Source: Hyalella azteca
Lineage: Eukaryota; Arthropoda; Malacostraca; Amphipoda; Hyalellidae
Reading direction: 5' to 3'
DNA length: 64,000 bases
Assembly (NCBI RefSeq): GCF_000764305.2
Contig: NW_025935210.1
Span: forward strand, 44,846-108,845
Both the position numbers and the translations under genes were made by a program. Of this stretch, positions 48,201 to 58,799 are shown one piece after another (within the stretch, counting starts at the first letter, position 1; each line of letters starts with the position of its first letter). Below the pieces are notes generated by a model. The model was not told where the DNA came from. It worked only from the letters and a program-made list of their open reading frames with translations, and did no database searches.

Positions 48201-49070
48201 GCGAAAGACTGCTTATAAGCATCATGAAATAATCAAACCCATAATAACATTCATTTTCGTCAATACGGGACGGTTCTTGATTTGCGCATTAGTATGAATC
48301 CTACTCAAAATTCGAAATTCACGAATATTTTAAATCGAAGGTAAAAGGGAACTAAAAATAAGAGCACAATATTATGCTTTGACTGTCACACATGCACGAG
48401 TCTTGCATTGAATAAGCATAAACATGACATGAATGTATCATGCGAATGCATTACACTGAATCTTCTGTACGAATAAAGTTTTCTTTGCCGTCGCAAGGGT
48501 GCAGAACGTCTCGTTCACCGAGGCTCGTGTAACGCCCGCCAGAAATAGCGATGATGTCACCCACGACAGCATCCATACCTTCTCAGCTCACAACTCGCAA
48601 AGTACATCCAAAAATACCGACCTGCAACCTTACTCGACAAAAAAGTATGTGATTGTGAAGCTATGAAAAACTACGAGCCTGATGAGATGAGGTTTCATAG
48701 AAAATTCAAACAGCTAAAATACGTGAACCCTTTTCTGCACAAGTGATGAAAGCGATCAAGTATAATTGTTGATGGCAAGAGGTTCAGAGTGCCGGCATTG
48801 AGTGCGAAAATCGCTGGCGTAACAGGTTGGCAAATATCGATTAAACGGCATTTTTGCTTCATTTACTCATGTGGTAGTACTCAGAGCTCATTGATACGAA
48901 AGAGTAAGGCGAGGCACGACCATAAGACACCCCACCAAGCTTGAAACTATTTAATCGCGTACACCCAACCCTACTGCTCACGCCACCACCGTCGTCATCA
49001 CAACCATCCTCTTCGCTGGGTTCTGCTACGCCAGCAGAAGTTGGGGGGATTACAACGTGGGCTATAACGA
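45260..49070. other. Intergenic, no gene recognised
   Basis: Very AT-rich to ~47.5 kb. No exon with coding similarity was seen. The promoter and 5' UTR of the Raw-like gene probably lie here or further up, but no specific core promoter could be supported. Confidence 0.4.
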
Positions 49071-49074
49071 TGCT

Positions 49075-49385
49075 AAGTTACCCATTGCTAGTGTAACGAT
49101 GCAAAATCAACCGACCGGTTGAGTTACTGGGTTGGTTGATTATAATGACGTTTAGCCAACCATGAACAGTTGAGTTACCGCCGTCTAGATATTAATGAAA
49201 CTAAGCCAACCCAGGAAAAATTGCGTTTACGTCTGCATTATAATGGCGCGCAGCCAGCCATGAATAGTTGAGTTACCGTCTGCATTGTAATGGCTCTAAG
49301 CCAACCAAGAATAATTGAGTTACCGTCTGCATTGTAATAACTCTAAGCCAGCCATGAATAGTCGAGTTACCGTCTGCATTGTAGG
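49075..49385. repeat. 47-bp minisatellite
   Basis: About six copies with GAGTTACCGTCTGCATTGTA and CTCTAAGCCAACCA; well-preserved starts at 49270, 49317 and 49364, the earlier copies more diverged. Confidence 0.9.
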
Positions 49386-49389
49386 ATGT

Positions 49390-50605
49390 AGGTAGGATTC
49401 CTTACATTAAGTTATTATGTACTAATATGTAGGTGGGATTTCTTTTATTTCCCTTCTCTGTCTCTCTCGTGCGGGCGGCCGACGTCCCGTGTAAGCGACC
49501 TGTTGTTCGAGTGTCTTAGTTTCTGTTGCTTTTCACCTGTTCCTCCTTGTCACTTCGCCTCTTTGAGATGCTAACGCTGCTTCTTTCGCGCCAGCTTCAG
49601 CGGGCTGGACATCTGAGACCTTCCGCACCTTGTGGGTAAGGATTAATACGAGATTTTTAATAATTGAGGCCTTCCGTTTCACTGGCGACGCTTTCTCTTT
49701 TGACCTCCGCTGCGAAATAGCTTGATAGCTGAAGCGTTAGCAAACCATTCTACTACTAATTAAACCATTGGTCCACTCGCTGCCTCCTTCGCGTCACGTC
49801 AAGAAACATGAGTATTGAGTGACTGCCTGGGAACTTGATCCAATGTTAACGAACCTTACATTAGTTCTTAATTAGAACAAGCTCACACACGTCTGTAACA
49901 TATGATCCCTTGAACGATCAGGGTTTTGTTTTCAAGCAAAAACACAAAATATGATGCATAATCCAGATAAGGATAGCGTAAACCACTCAAAACCACTTCT
50001 TTTCTTTAAGTGTAATAGTGGAATCAGAAACCACTTGAATAACTTGTAAAATATTTCTTTAGCAAGAAGAGAGTCAGCTTATCAACAAGCCATAAGCCAT
50101 GGCCAGACAGCAGCATAAAAGGCTTGTCGTGCAAGGCTGACAGGTTCATCCGATCATCACGCTCAGGTTGCGCAGTTTCACGCGATGCCTTGTTGCTGCT
50201 AAACATGCAGTGGGCCGTCATGAGTGTACATGATGGATCTTCGCAGCTTAAATAAGGTTTTGAACTTTATTTACACTGGCCAACTTTCAAAGACATTCAC
50301 GTTTATACAGGGTAAACGGTAAGCAGGTAATCATTATTGGTCGAAATATTACTCATCGGCAGGAATTTGTTGTAGTTATCTCAAGACTGTAGCTCGACTT
50401 TTTTTTTCAAATGTTGGAATGAGACCATTTTCAATGTAACTTAATTTCAAAATGATCTCATTCCAGCATTTATTCAATACTAATGAGATAAAATAAAAAA
50501 TAGCCTAAATGTTGATTAAATCATGAGAATGGTTACGCAATTCCCAGAAAATTGCACTACAAAGACTTTTCCTTTATATGTATTTCCTTGACATGTATGT
50601 ATTTC
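49390..50605. other. Intergenic; possible non-coding first exon at 49450-49637
   Basis: 49450-49637 is GC-richer with a CT-rich start and ends CACCTTGTGG|GTAAGG, a strong plus-strand donor match. No downstream plus-strand exon was found, so this is only a candidate. An imperfect hairpin (ATGTTGGAATGAGACCATTT) lies at 50411-50471. Confidence 0.25.
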
Positions 50606-50610
50606 CTTGA

Positions 50611-50762
50611 CAGCAGCTATCTCAATCAATTGTCAGTTATGGAAAGATCGGGTTCCAAAGGCCGGATCCCTTGTGAATCAAGTCACGAAAAGTTCAAGAA
50701 TCGGCAACAGGCCATGGGCCTATGTCTTCAACGCCGACACTTCTATTCTATTCTATTCTAAA
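50611..50762 (+). mobile_element. LINE 3'-tail fragment with (TTCTA)n end, copy 2
   Basis: Starts at CAGCAGCTATCTCAATCAAT, the same point as the copy at 184-337, and ends with (TTCTA)n. It carries AAGAATCGGCAACAGGCC as in the LINE at 6600-7250. The 136-codon frame beginning at 50607 runs through it by chance. Confidence 0.8.
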
Positions 50763-50769
50763 ACGCATA

Positions 50770-51535
50770 TCCTAACTACACGATACTCAATACTTTATAC
50801 ATTTCTTGAAAGCAATAAAACCACACAAAAAATCTGCCCAAGTTTACTCCAAAGGCTCAAAGCGCCAAATAAACTCTGGAACTGGCAGCATAGAATGAAC
50901 TTTTTAGGTCAAGGGATCAACAGATTTAATGACACTTCGTTATTGCCGACACTCTGGAAGAAGTCAGTTGTGAGATGTCTGAAGTGCACATCACACAAAA
51001 CTAGTACCAGGTATTAGTCCAGTATCATTGGTGGCAAGAGCTTCATTCACTCTGGAAGCATAACAAGCTTGTATATATAACTTTCTTAACGACAAGGCCA
51101 AGTCAAAATTCCGACCCACAATCTTCCTCGTAATGCAGAAATGCGAAGAATTATAAACAATTTATCAACAAATATGAATTTATTACTCACTTTACAGAGA
51201 AAACAATTTGGTGGCATACAATATAGAAATGTGAAGTATGTATAGAAATGAAAATTAAAGACACCAAGTACGGACAAGACGCAGAACCTCAACAGGCCTT
51301 GAGCTTTCAACAAGGATTAACCTATGTAAAAATCTATCTGCTCAAAAAAATTAACAAAATAAAAATAACGAATAGATATGAAGAAAATAATAATTTCATC
51401 ATAAAGAATCATTCTAAGAAAATCATTGTTAAAATAAGGAATAGGATTTATGAATGGAGGGTTCGTCACTTCTCCCTGCCATAGAAACCAACTCCTTCAA
51501 AGGGCATCCGTTCCTCAAAGTGATAGCGCAGAACA
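50770..51535. other. Intergenic downstream of XPNPEP3
   Basis: AT-rich, no supported gene. Confidence 0.4.
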
Positions 51536-51538
51536 AAG

Positions 51539-51544
51539 TTTATT
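51539..51544 (-). terminator. Candidate polyadenylation signal of XPNPEP3
   Basis: AATAAA on the minus strand, ~183 bp after the stop codon. It is the only canonical hexamer noticed at a suitable distance. Confidence 0.45.
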
Positions 51545-51726
51545 CAAATTACGAAATAACCACGAAAAAGGACAAAAAAATTAGATTTTATCCTTTAACG
51601 TCTATAGATTTTCTCCAAACCGCTTCATTCATTAATGTTCAATACCATAGGTTAAAATTCGAAAGATAAAGGGTAATAACTTTATAAAACAAGTAGCACC
51701 ATCTGCCTAAAGTAGAGACAGCAAAG

Positions 51727-51923
51727 TTATCCCTGCAAGTCAGGGCCGTGGGAGCTGAGAGCAGCAGTTGTCATCAGTCGCTCAATGTCGTCGGGATGTC
51801 TAGCGCATGCGTCAGTGAGCAGCTCGTAGCCTGTGCTGGTAACAAGAACGTTGTCTTCTATCCTAATGCCGATGCCGTGATAACGTGCTGGTGCGTGAGG
51901 GCTGCCTTCCGGGATGTAAATAC
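51727..51923 (-). CDS. XPNPEP3: XPNPEP3 exon 9 (last)
   Basis: 197 bp including TAA. Acceptor TTTCGGGCAG|GTATTTAC. Encodes GIYIPEGSPHAPARYHGIGI and RIEDNVLVTSTGYELLT, with the last metal Glu in RIED, then a short tail. Confidence 0.93.
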
Positions 51924-54900
51924 CTGCCCGAAATACACACTTTAATACAGAAATTGTAGTATCATTATTTTTCACTTACTGTTGTATGAATAATTTAATT
52001 CGTACTCATTCTACATAACTTTGTTAAGAAGTCTTTTGCACTTGGCATCATACTGATAATATAATTAAAACATAGGAAAATGCATACGCATCTCGCCATG
52101 ACAAAAATTGTTAAAATAACAGACATAGGAGAAAAATATATTTATTTATTCATAGTATTACAAACCAGGCTCAACAGTGATGACGGAATTGGGCAGCACA
52201 GCGTGTCCCCGGGCTACGCAGGGCGTGTCGTGGACGTCCATGCCCAGGTAGTGGCTCACGTGGTGAGGGCAGAGAGCCATCGCCGTCTGCAGCAACGAGT
52301 CACACGTGTAAAAAATATACCTCAGGGCTCACTGTAGTGAGTGACAGAGAGCGCATTTTCTCGTCGACGATAACGTGAAGTCACGGACGGACGGACATGA
52401 CGAGCACAATAGCGCCTTTTTTCCATATATGAGAAAATGCGCTAACAAAGCGATATTTATGTGTCTCGGATAGAAGTCAAACGTCTTACTGAGCCACGTC
52501 TCGAATGTAGCCGTGATACTCGCTACCTGTTAATGACTTTACTACTATATAAATAGTACGAAATCTTGAATTTGATGTCTTGTTTGGCAAGAAATGGCTG
52601 ATACTGAAGAGGAAGCATTAGGTGTTGCCAAAGGGGGAGCAACCGCTGTTACTAAAATACAGTAATACATGCTACCAAATAGTAAGTTATTTGAAGAGAC
52701 GATCTGATTTGGCCAGACACGATTGCTTGTGGCCGCTAGTCACACGTGCAGCGCTGAAGCGCGCAATGGAGCACACTAAAAGTCGCGATGAGAACTACTA
52801 TAAATCTATACCAATTAGATCATGACTTCAACAATTATGATTACATGATAATAAGAATTTCCAAATCATAATCCAGTCTATGCGTTCGATTATTTCATAG
52901 TGGTACAATCGTCTAACACTGCTAAACAAATCTGCCAAATTTTCGTTCTTAACTTTGGAAAGTAGGTAATGGTTTTGTTCGGGGACACCAGAATTTATGA
53001 AGCAGTGATGTACGATTTCATTCAATAATATAGAAAGAAAAGCAACAAAAATGGCATTATCTTCACCAATTGAAGTTAATGATACGGGAAACATTCCTTT
53101 AAAGTGCCAACCTTAATCTTAGCATCATTTGAGAGATGTTTTGGCACAATGGCGAGCTCGGTGAGCACGGCAGCGAGCTGCTTGCACATTTCCCTGTAGA
53201 GCTCGTCTAGAGAAGGTCTCGTGTCCCGTAGAAGAACCAGCACTGAACTCTGCACGTGCAGCACAGCCTCGTACAGCTCGCGTTGAGCGCTAGTGAACTT
53301 CCCATTGACGGGCCACGTGCGAGACACGTCTCCACTGTAGCCGTGATACTCGCTACCTGAAAGTGTCATTATTATAGAAATATTACTAAAATAGTAAATA
53401 GTATGCTAATTATTATTGCAACAATCTTCACAAAAATTTTTAACATAACAGCAACAATTATGAATTACAGTTGTAAGGCACCAATACCCGATGCATATAG
53501 TCGGATGGAATTAGGTACATAAGAAGGAAATAATAGTATAATAACTAAACAGACCATAAATTAATACTTAAAAACAAGAGTCTGAGGTGACATTCCTGAA
53601 CATGTAGGCATAAAGTGGACGTGATCGTGCATGTCATACCCGACTAAACATAAACTCAATCAATTCAGTACTACTTCTCTGGTCTATTTCATTGTGAATT
53701 TAGGCATGTCGCGAAAAAATTTGCATCAGCCTATTTGACCAAATTTATTGACTCGATGTTTATAGCTCCTAAAACAAATGCGATTCTTGCCATAAATAAT
53801 TCAAGTTCCATACGTTCTCGATATCATAAATGTGCACGGCAGAACATACCAGCATCCATCAAAACCATCTCGCCGTCTTTGATGATTTGGTTATTGCTGA
53901 TGAAATAAACAGTTCATACAAAGATATTTATTTTTAGCGCATTTTCTCATTTATGGAAAAAATGCACTATTGTGCTCGCCATGTCCGTCCGTCCGTCCGT
54001 CTGTCCGTGACCTCAAGTTTTCGTCCACGAGAAAATGCGCTCTCTGTCACTCACTGCAGTGAGTACTGAGTTATATTTTTTGAATTTATCAACGCTTTCA
54101 TACTATCAGTAGTATCACAACTAAGCTAAGCTGAACTCACCAGCATCCATCAAGACCATCTCGCCGTCTTTGATGATTTGGTTGTTGCTGATGTAGTGTA
54201 TAATGTTGGCGCGGGGGCCCCCTGCCACGACAGGAGGGTAGGCAAGATGGCAGGCACCCCGCATGCGGCTCTCAAAGTCCACGCGGGCAAACAGCTCGTG
54301 CTCTGACACGCCTGGTTGCGTCCACGCCATTGTGGCTTGCATTGCGTCCGCAGACAGTCTGAGGAATCGGCATGCAGTCAAATTATTCATGTCTTCTTAC
54401 TATAAATATTGAAAGTAGTTTCTCCATAGATTGCATTGAAGCCTCATAATTTTACTATATAAAATCTGAACGTTAAGTAAAAATGTTGATTCAGAGTCAA
54501 TGAAAATGAATAGTCACTCAGCAACATTCATAAACTTGTTATCCTTTGTTAAAATACTTCATTCAGCTTACAGAAAATTTAATTCAGGGAATAGTTAAAA
54601 ACATCAATTTAATAGGACAGGAACTACACACATGAGACACAGTCAAGTTACCTACAGACCCGTTTCATCAGCCGCTGCTCAGCAGGGCTCTTCCTGAGTC
54701 TGAGAGCATGCAGGTGTGGCTTAGGAGACTCGAGCCCTGCAGAGCGTCCCTCTAGCAGCCACGGCTGCAGAAGGCGGTGGGTACTGTCACTGGGAGGATC
54801 TCGGTGTTGGTACCACAGCGTGGGTGAATTGAGGCTCTTCTCAAGCCCCGTCAGGTATGTAATAAGTTCACTCAGGGGCAGGCCCTCGTCCACTCCCCAC

Positions 54901-56412
54901 ACCTGAAGGAACATCTCATCATGACACAGAAGACAGAACCATAAGTGTAAGCTGTTCCAATGCCCAATTTTATCCATCCAAGTATTTAAAAATTTATTCA
55001 AATTATTTTCATAACTTAATGGCTGAATTTAAACAACATTCATAGTTATGCAAGTATAAAGCATTGAAAAGTACTATCCAATAAATATCTAGTTGTTAAT
55101 AATAAAACACAATTTATGTGGTTCTGAGTGAAATGTGCAAGTTAATTTATAATAATTATCATGTATAAACCACTAACGTGAGGAGCATTTTCTGGCCGAG
55201 TACGGGGACCATCCCACAGTTCCTGTAAGGCAGCATGGGGTGGACAGAACATCACAGTGCGATGTGTCATGGAACTGCCACTGCTTGATGGCAGTGTGTG
55301 GACCAACAGCACACAGTCAGTCTCCTGGCAGCCACTGCACCACAGAAAATCTGTGTCCTGAGATGCAAACATAAAAGCATGAAAAAACACACATTGGCAC
55401 CTATAAGAATAAGTTTATTATAGTACTGAGAAATCTGGATTGCTGGTTAGCTATTATTATTTTTGCACTTATGAAGAGAAATTTATCTCCCAAATTTAAA
55501 TAAATAGATGAATTTTGTGGCTAAAGGAAACTATAAATGACCAATTCAGTGCAGACCTGTCTAAATAGGTAGGGAATTTTATCAATCATGTAACGCCTGG
55601 ACGTTGCAGGCAACAGAAGCACATGATGAAGGCCCTCTTGTTGTCTCAGCCGCTCTATGACAAGAGATCTACGTTCTCTGTACTCTTCAACAGAGATCCC
55701 AACTGTCACCTGAAAAAGGAAATTACCATTAGGTTGGCTCAGAGAAATGAAAAATAAGAAGTCATAACATTAATTTAAAGGAGTTTAAGACTGGAAATCA
55801 AAGTAAGAGAAGATTGAATAAAAAGAATGAGAATTAAAAAAAATTAGAAATAGTGCCTTAAAGTTGTTCAACAGTTGGTGATGAACTGCTGATATAAAAA
55901 ACATATGAATCACTAGTTTTTTTATGACAGCTGATAAGAAGTGAATTTAGCACAAAATGAATGGGATAGCTGTCATTAAAATAAACAGGTATGTTGGACT
56001 ACAATTTAATTCAAGTTCAAACCGCCTCCTTGAAAAAGGTGTATGTCAAACAGCATCAGTCTTTAAATATTTAGGAAGAGGTCTTACTAAATTTTTGAAC
56101 AAAACATCAATTTTTTAGCTAAAACTTGCAGTATATGTAGTTTTTAAGTCTGATTAACCTCATTCTGTTGCAGCAGATGTGGATGTGAAGAAGGAGTAGG
56201 CTGCCCGGCAGTTATATTTTTTGTCAAAGGTGCTTGTGTGCGTTCAAACTTTGAAGAGTTTGATGATGTCTGGCCTAAAGTTTTCCAGTTTGAAGTATCT
56301 TTGAGTTGTCCACTGGTAGAGTGAACTAAAGCAGTAGTTATTTTGATAGCATTTACAGGATGTCTTGCAATGTTCCAAGTCCTTATTAGGTGAGCACCCC
56401 ATGATGATGTTA
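51727..56412 (-). CDS. XPNPEP3: Xaa-Pro aminopeptidase 3, mitochondrial (8 exons found, first exon missing)
   Basis: CDS = complement of 56412-56159, 55709-55557, 55357-55178, 54902-54652, 54358-54141, 53356-53112, 52286-52166, 51923-51727: 1619 nt, 538 aa after the first partial codon. All junctions are GT..AG with matching phases. The product is an M24 metallopeptidase that trims residues preceding proline. An Arg-containing, acid-poor start (HLIRTWNIARHPVNAIKI) fits a mitochondrial presequence; then GQPTPSSHPHLL, the family's N-terminal hallmark, the aminopeptidase-P N-domain, and the pita-bread domain from ~275. All five metal ligands are present: Asp in LMDAGS, Asp in SGDVSRTWP, His in VSHYLGMDVHD, Glu in TVEPG, Glu in IRIED. 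The exon holding ATG was not found; it should end in phase 1 upstream of 56412. Introns 5 and 6 carry exon-edge copies and MITEs (numbering the missing exon as 1). Confidence 0.93.
52166..52286 (-). CDS. XPNPEP3: XPNPEP3 exon 8, metal His and Glu
   Basis: 121 bp. Acceptor GTTGCTGCAG|ACGGCG, donor GAGCCTG|GTTTGT. Encodes TAMALCPHHVSHYLGMDVHD and AVLPNSVITVEPG, with the His and first Glu ligands. No open frame in this reading extends far beyond the exon, so it is easily missed; it was located by motif. Confidence 0.92.
52308..52446. mobile_element. AGCGCATTTTCTC MITE, copy 2 (inverted)
   Basis: Starts near AATATACCTCAGGGCTCACT, has CACTGTAGTGAGTGACAGAG, the AGCGCATTTTCTC terminus, GGACGGACGG, and ends GAGAAAATGCGCT. 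It lies in the intron between exons 7 and 8, only ~20 bp from exon 8. Confidence 0.88.
52490..52526 (-). pseudogene. Partial copy of XPNPEP3 exon 7 start with both splice sites
   Basis: On the minus strand: TTAACAG|GTAGCGAGTATCACGGCTAC..GTGGCTCA|GTAAGA. The first 21 exon bases equal exon 7; the rest is a shortened version of the exon. Acceptor and donor are both intact, giving a 37-nt mini-exon 44 bp from the MITE. Confidence 0.8.
53112..53356 (-). CDS. XPNPEP3: XPNPEP3 exon 7
   Basis: 245 bp. Acceptor GACACTTTCAG|GTAGCG, donor ATTAAG|GTTGGC, chosen because it joins in phase to exon 8. Encodes SEYHGYSGDVSRTWPVNGKF (second metal Asp) and AQRELYEAVLHVQ. The donor is weak by consensus. Confidence 0.88.
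53850..53896 (-). pseudogene. Partial copy of XPNPEP3 exon 6 end with both splice sites
   Basis: On the minus strand: GTTTATTTCATCAG|CAATAACC..GATGCTG|GTATGT. The 47 bp match the end of exon 6 with two differences. The sequence before it has become a good acceptor, so this is a potential mini-exon. Inclusion after exon 6 would shift the frame and reach a stop quickly. Confidence 0.82.
53937..54080. mobile_element. AGCGCATTTTCTC MITE, copy 3
   Basis: Same orientation as copy 1 and very similar to it: AGCGCATTTTCTCATTTATG, GTCCGTCC repeats, GAGAAAATGCGCT, then CACTGCAGTG hairpin. It sits between exon 6 and the exon 6 copy. Confidence 0.9.
54141..54358 (-). CDS. XPNPEP3: XPNPEP3 exon 6, start of catalytic domain
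   Basis: 218 bp. Acceptor ATTCCTCAG|ACTGTC, donor GATGCTG|GTGAGT. Encodes FESRMRGACHLAYPPVVAGG and IKDGEMVLMDAG, whose Asp is the first metal ligand. Its last 47 bp are copied ~290 bp downstream. Confidence 0.92.
54652..54902 (-). CDS. XPNPEP3: XPNPEP3 exon 5
   Basis: 251 bp. Acceptor TTCCTTCAG|GTGTGGG, donor TGTAG|GTAACT. Encodes VWGVDEGLPLSELITYLTGL and HLHALRLRKSPAEQRLMKRV, ending at the helix linking the N-domain to the catalytic domain. Confidence 0.9.
55178..55357 (-). CDS. XPNPEP3: XPNPEP3 exon 4
   Basis: 180 bp. Acceptor GCATCTCAG|GACACAG, donor CCTCAC|GTTAGT. Encodes DTDFLWCSGCQETDCVLLVH and ALQELWDGPRTRPENAPH; the ELWDGPR block is a family hallmark. Confidence 0.9.
55557..55709 (-). 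CDS. XPNPEP3: XPNPEP3 exon 3
   Basis: 153 bp, 51 codons. Acceptor CCTTTTTCAG|GTGACAG, donor GACAG|GTCTGC. Encodes VTVGISVEEYRERRSLVIER and SRRYMIDKIPYLFRQ, the aminopeptidase-P N-domain start (family: Y.M..DIPY.F.Q). Confidence 0.9.
56159..56412 (-). CDS. XPNPEP3: XPNPEP3 exon 2 (presequence and N-terminal motif)
   Basis: 254 bp. Acceptor TTTTTTTCAG|TAACATC, donor AATGAG|GTTAAT. Encodes SSWGAHLIRTWNIARHPVNA and, at its end, ITAGQPTPSSHPHLLQQNE. The GQP.P..HPHLL motif matches the family at exactly this point before the VTVGIS exon. There is no in-frame ATG, so a first exon must exist. Confidence 0.88.
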
Positions 56413-56419
56413 CTGAAAA

Positions 56420-57500
56420 AAAAGCATTTCAAGGTTAACTTTGTATTGAGTGTCAATTCTGGAAAAAGATTTATCAAAATAATTTATTCAATTTCCACAT
56501 ACTTTGAAATTTTTTCAGGCTCCTAAGGTTCAAAGAATGACTATTTTATTTCAGGTATACTAGAACTGTGGAACAGTAAAAAATGTTATTGGTGCTATCC
56601 AATGTTTTCTTTGCTTGGAAAGGGGATATCTTCCAAGTTCCACACTTGCTTGAATTCTGAGCTAAACTGATCTGTAGGCAAACAATTAAATTCATACCTG
56701 ATACTGGCAGTAATTTTAAATGGGTTTTGCTTGATATTGCACATAGCCAGACCCAGACTGCCAGACTGAGACTGTGCTTAGCAAAAGTTAAGAAAATTAA
56801 TTTTATTTTAATTCTTATTTTAATTGTATTCCTTACCTTTTGATATTTTACCTGTGATTGCGCAGCTGCAAGACATTATGCATTAACAAAAAATTGAGTT
56901 CAAAAAATTTATTTGCAAACTGTTATATATAACCTGAAATCCTGAATCTGTCTGAGAAAAAATATGATAAATATCACAAGGTTTGAATAGATTTTGAAAA
57001 CTAAGAGGGCATTGAGTAAAATTGGGCAGATAATTCTAACACAATATTAGCAACAATTGTATTATAAAATTCATAAGTAAAAGATGTTAGCATTGTCAGA
57101 ACACTTGCAAACTTGAGACTTTTTGTTTTGGTTGATCTTCTAGTTCCAGTCTTCCCTTTTTGCTTTTTGAGTGCTTTAACTTACTAATAGTGGACCAGTA
57201 AACAGGAAAGTACCAATGTATCTTTGGGGTCACACTTAAAAGCTGAAGGCGCTGAAGTAGCTGAAGACGCTGAGGTGCGGGCGGAACATGTGGCGAATAA
57301 TGGATCGATCAAATGCGGCGGAGAATTGGGCGATTCCGTAATTTTAGAAGCAGACACTGCAATAGCATATCACCAATAATATATATAACACTGGTGTCAA
57401 AAGAAATGAAAATCTTGAACCATAGCGTTTGAGGCAGATATACCCGTTCTCTGTTTAAACATGTTAAATGATTATTCACCTTTCATTTCAAGTGAAACCT
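56420..57500. other. Upstream region of XPNPEP3; first exon and promoter not found
   Basis: The ATG exon should lie here or further upstream. The ATG at ~57286 (minus) opens only ~17 codons without a good donor, so it was not chosen. Confidence 0.4.
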
Positions 57501-57511
57501 GACGATCACTT

Positions 57512-57918
57512 CAGGTTTCACGTCTCGGACAAAAACGCGGCCTCTCTCACGCGTTTATCAAATGTCCGAAAATCTTTTCGCAGTTAATGTTTATGTGGAT
57601 CACTTGCACAAAAAAAAAAACAATATTTTTGCCTGCCTGATCGCCTTTTCTCCCTACCTAACAATCAGTAATAGTTATTACATTTTTCCCTTTTCTTTTT
57701 CTAAGAGGGTCCTTTTCCATTGCGCACTTCTCATCCGTAGATTTTAAGGGCGAGGCTTGGCTCCTTGCAGAATTTGGAAGGACTAACGAAGAAGGAGAAA
57801 AAAAAATGGAGAACGAGACGCAGGCCTCTTGTAGTCTAATTAAAAGAAAGGATTGGAAAGGGAGGAGGAAAATAATAATGGCGTCGTGCGGGCGTTTTTG
57901 TCCGAGACGTGAAACCTG
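57512..57918. mobile_element. Foldback/MITE with CAGGTTTCACGTCTCGGACA termini
   Basis: The 26-bp terminus CAGGTTTCACGTCTCGGACA+AAAACG at 57512 and its complement at 57892-57918 are perfect inverted copies. The right half is part of the duplicated block described next. Confidence 0.85.
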
Positions 57919-58790
57919 TCGTTATAAATAATCACTCCGCACTCGACCACAACATTTCGCACTCGCCAATAGTGCTAAGCGCAAAACGACATCTTACGGT
58001 TTAACTACTTCAACGCTTATATCTCAGAAAATATTCAACCCAGAGAGTGCGGAGTGATGAAATAACGTGAATCAATTACTTATTCAATAAGAGGGTCCTT
58101 TTCCATTGCGCACTTCTCATCCGTAGATTTTAAGGGCGAGGCTTGGCTCCTTGCAGAATTTGGAAGGACTAACGAAGAAGGAGAAAAAAAAAAAAAAATG
58201 GAGAACGAGACGCAGGCCTCTTGTAGTCTAATTAAAAGAAAGGATTGGAAAGGGAGGAGGAAAATAATAATGGCGTCGTGCGGGCGTTTTTGTCCGAGAC
58301 GTGAAACCTGTCGTTATAAATAATCACTCCGCACTCGACCACAACATTTCGCACTCGCCAATAGTGCTAAGCGCAAAACGACATCTTACGGTTTAACTAC
58401 TTCAACGCTTATATCTCAGAAAATATTCAACCCAGAGAGTGCGGAGTGATGAAATAACGTGAATCAATTACTTATTCACTGTAAATAATCACTCCGCACT
58501 CGACCACAACATTTAGCACTCGCCAATCGTGCTTAGCGCAAAACGACCTCTTACGGTTTAACTACTTCAAAGCTTATATCTCAGAAAATATTCAACCCAG
58601 AGAGTGCGGAGTGATGAAATAACGTGAATCAATTACCTATTCACTGTAAATAATCACTCCGCACTCGACCACAACATTTAGCACTCGCCAATAGTGCTTA
58701 GCACAAAACGACCTCTTACGGTTTAACTACTTCAACGCTTATATCTCAGAAAATATTCAACCCAGAGAGTGCGGAGTGATGAAATGAGGT
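57702..58790. repeat. Higher-order array: 386-bp unit x2, then 165-bp unit x2
   Basis: 57702-58087 is repeated at 58088-58473 almost without change. The last ~165 bp of the unit then recurs alone at ~58481 and ~58646. Each 165-bp piece is bounded by ATCACTCCGCACTC and its inverted copy GAGTGCGGAGTGAT and holds GCAAAACGACMTCTTACGGT and TATCTCAGAAAATATTCAAC. Confidence 0.92.
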
Positions 58791-58799
58791 GAATCAACC

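Noticed and set aside
50607..51017. 136-codon frame
   Set aside because: It begins inside a LINE tail in a non-native frame and continues by chance.
57230..57290. ATG on the minus strand as the first exon of XPNPEP3
   Set aside because: The frame stops after ~17 codons and no GT donor of the needed phase with consensus context was found.
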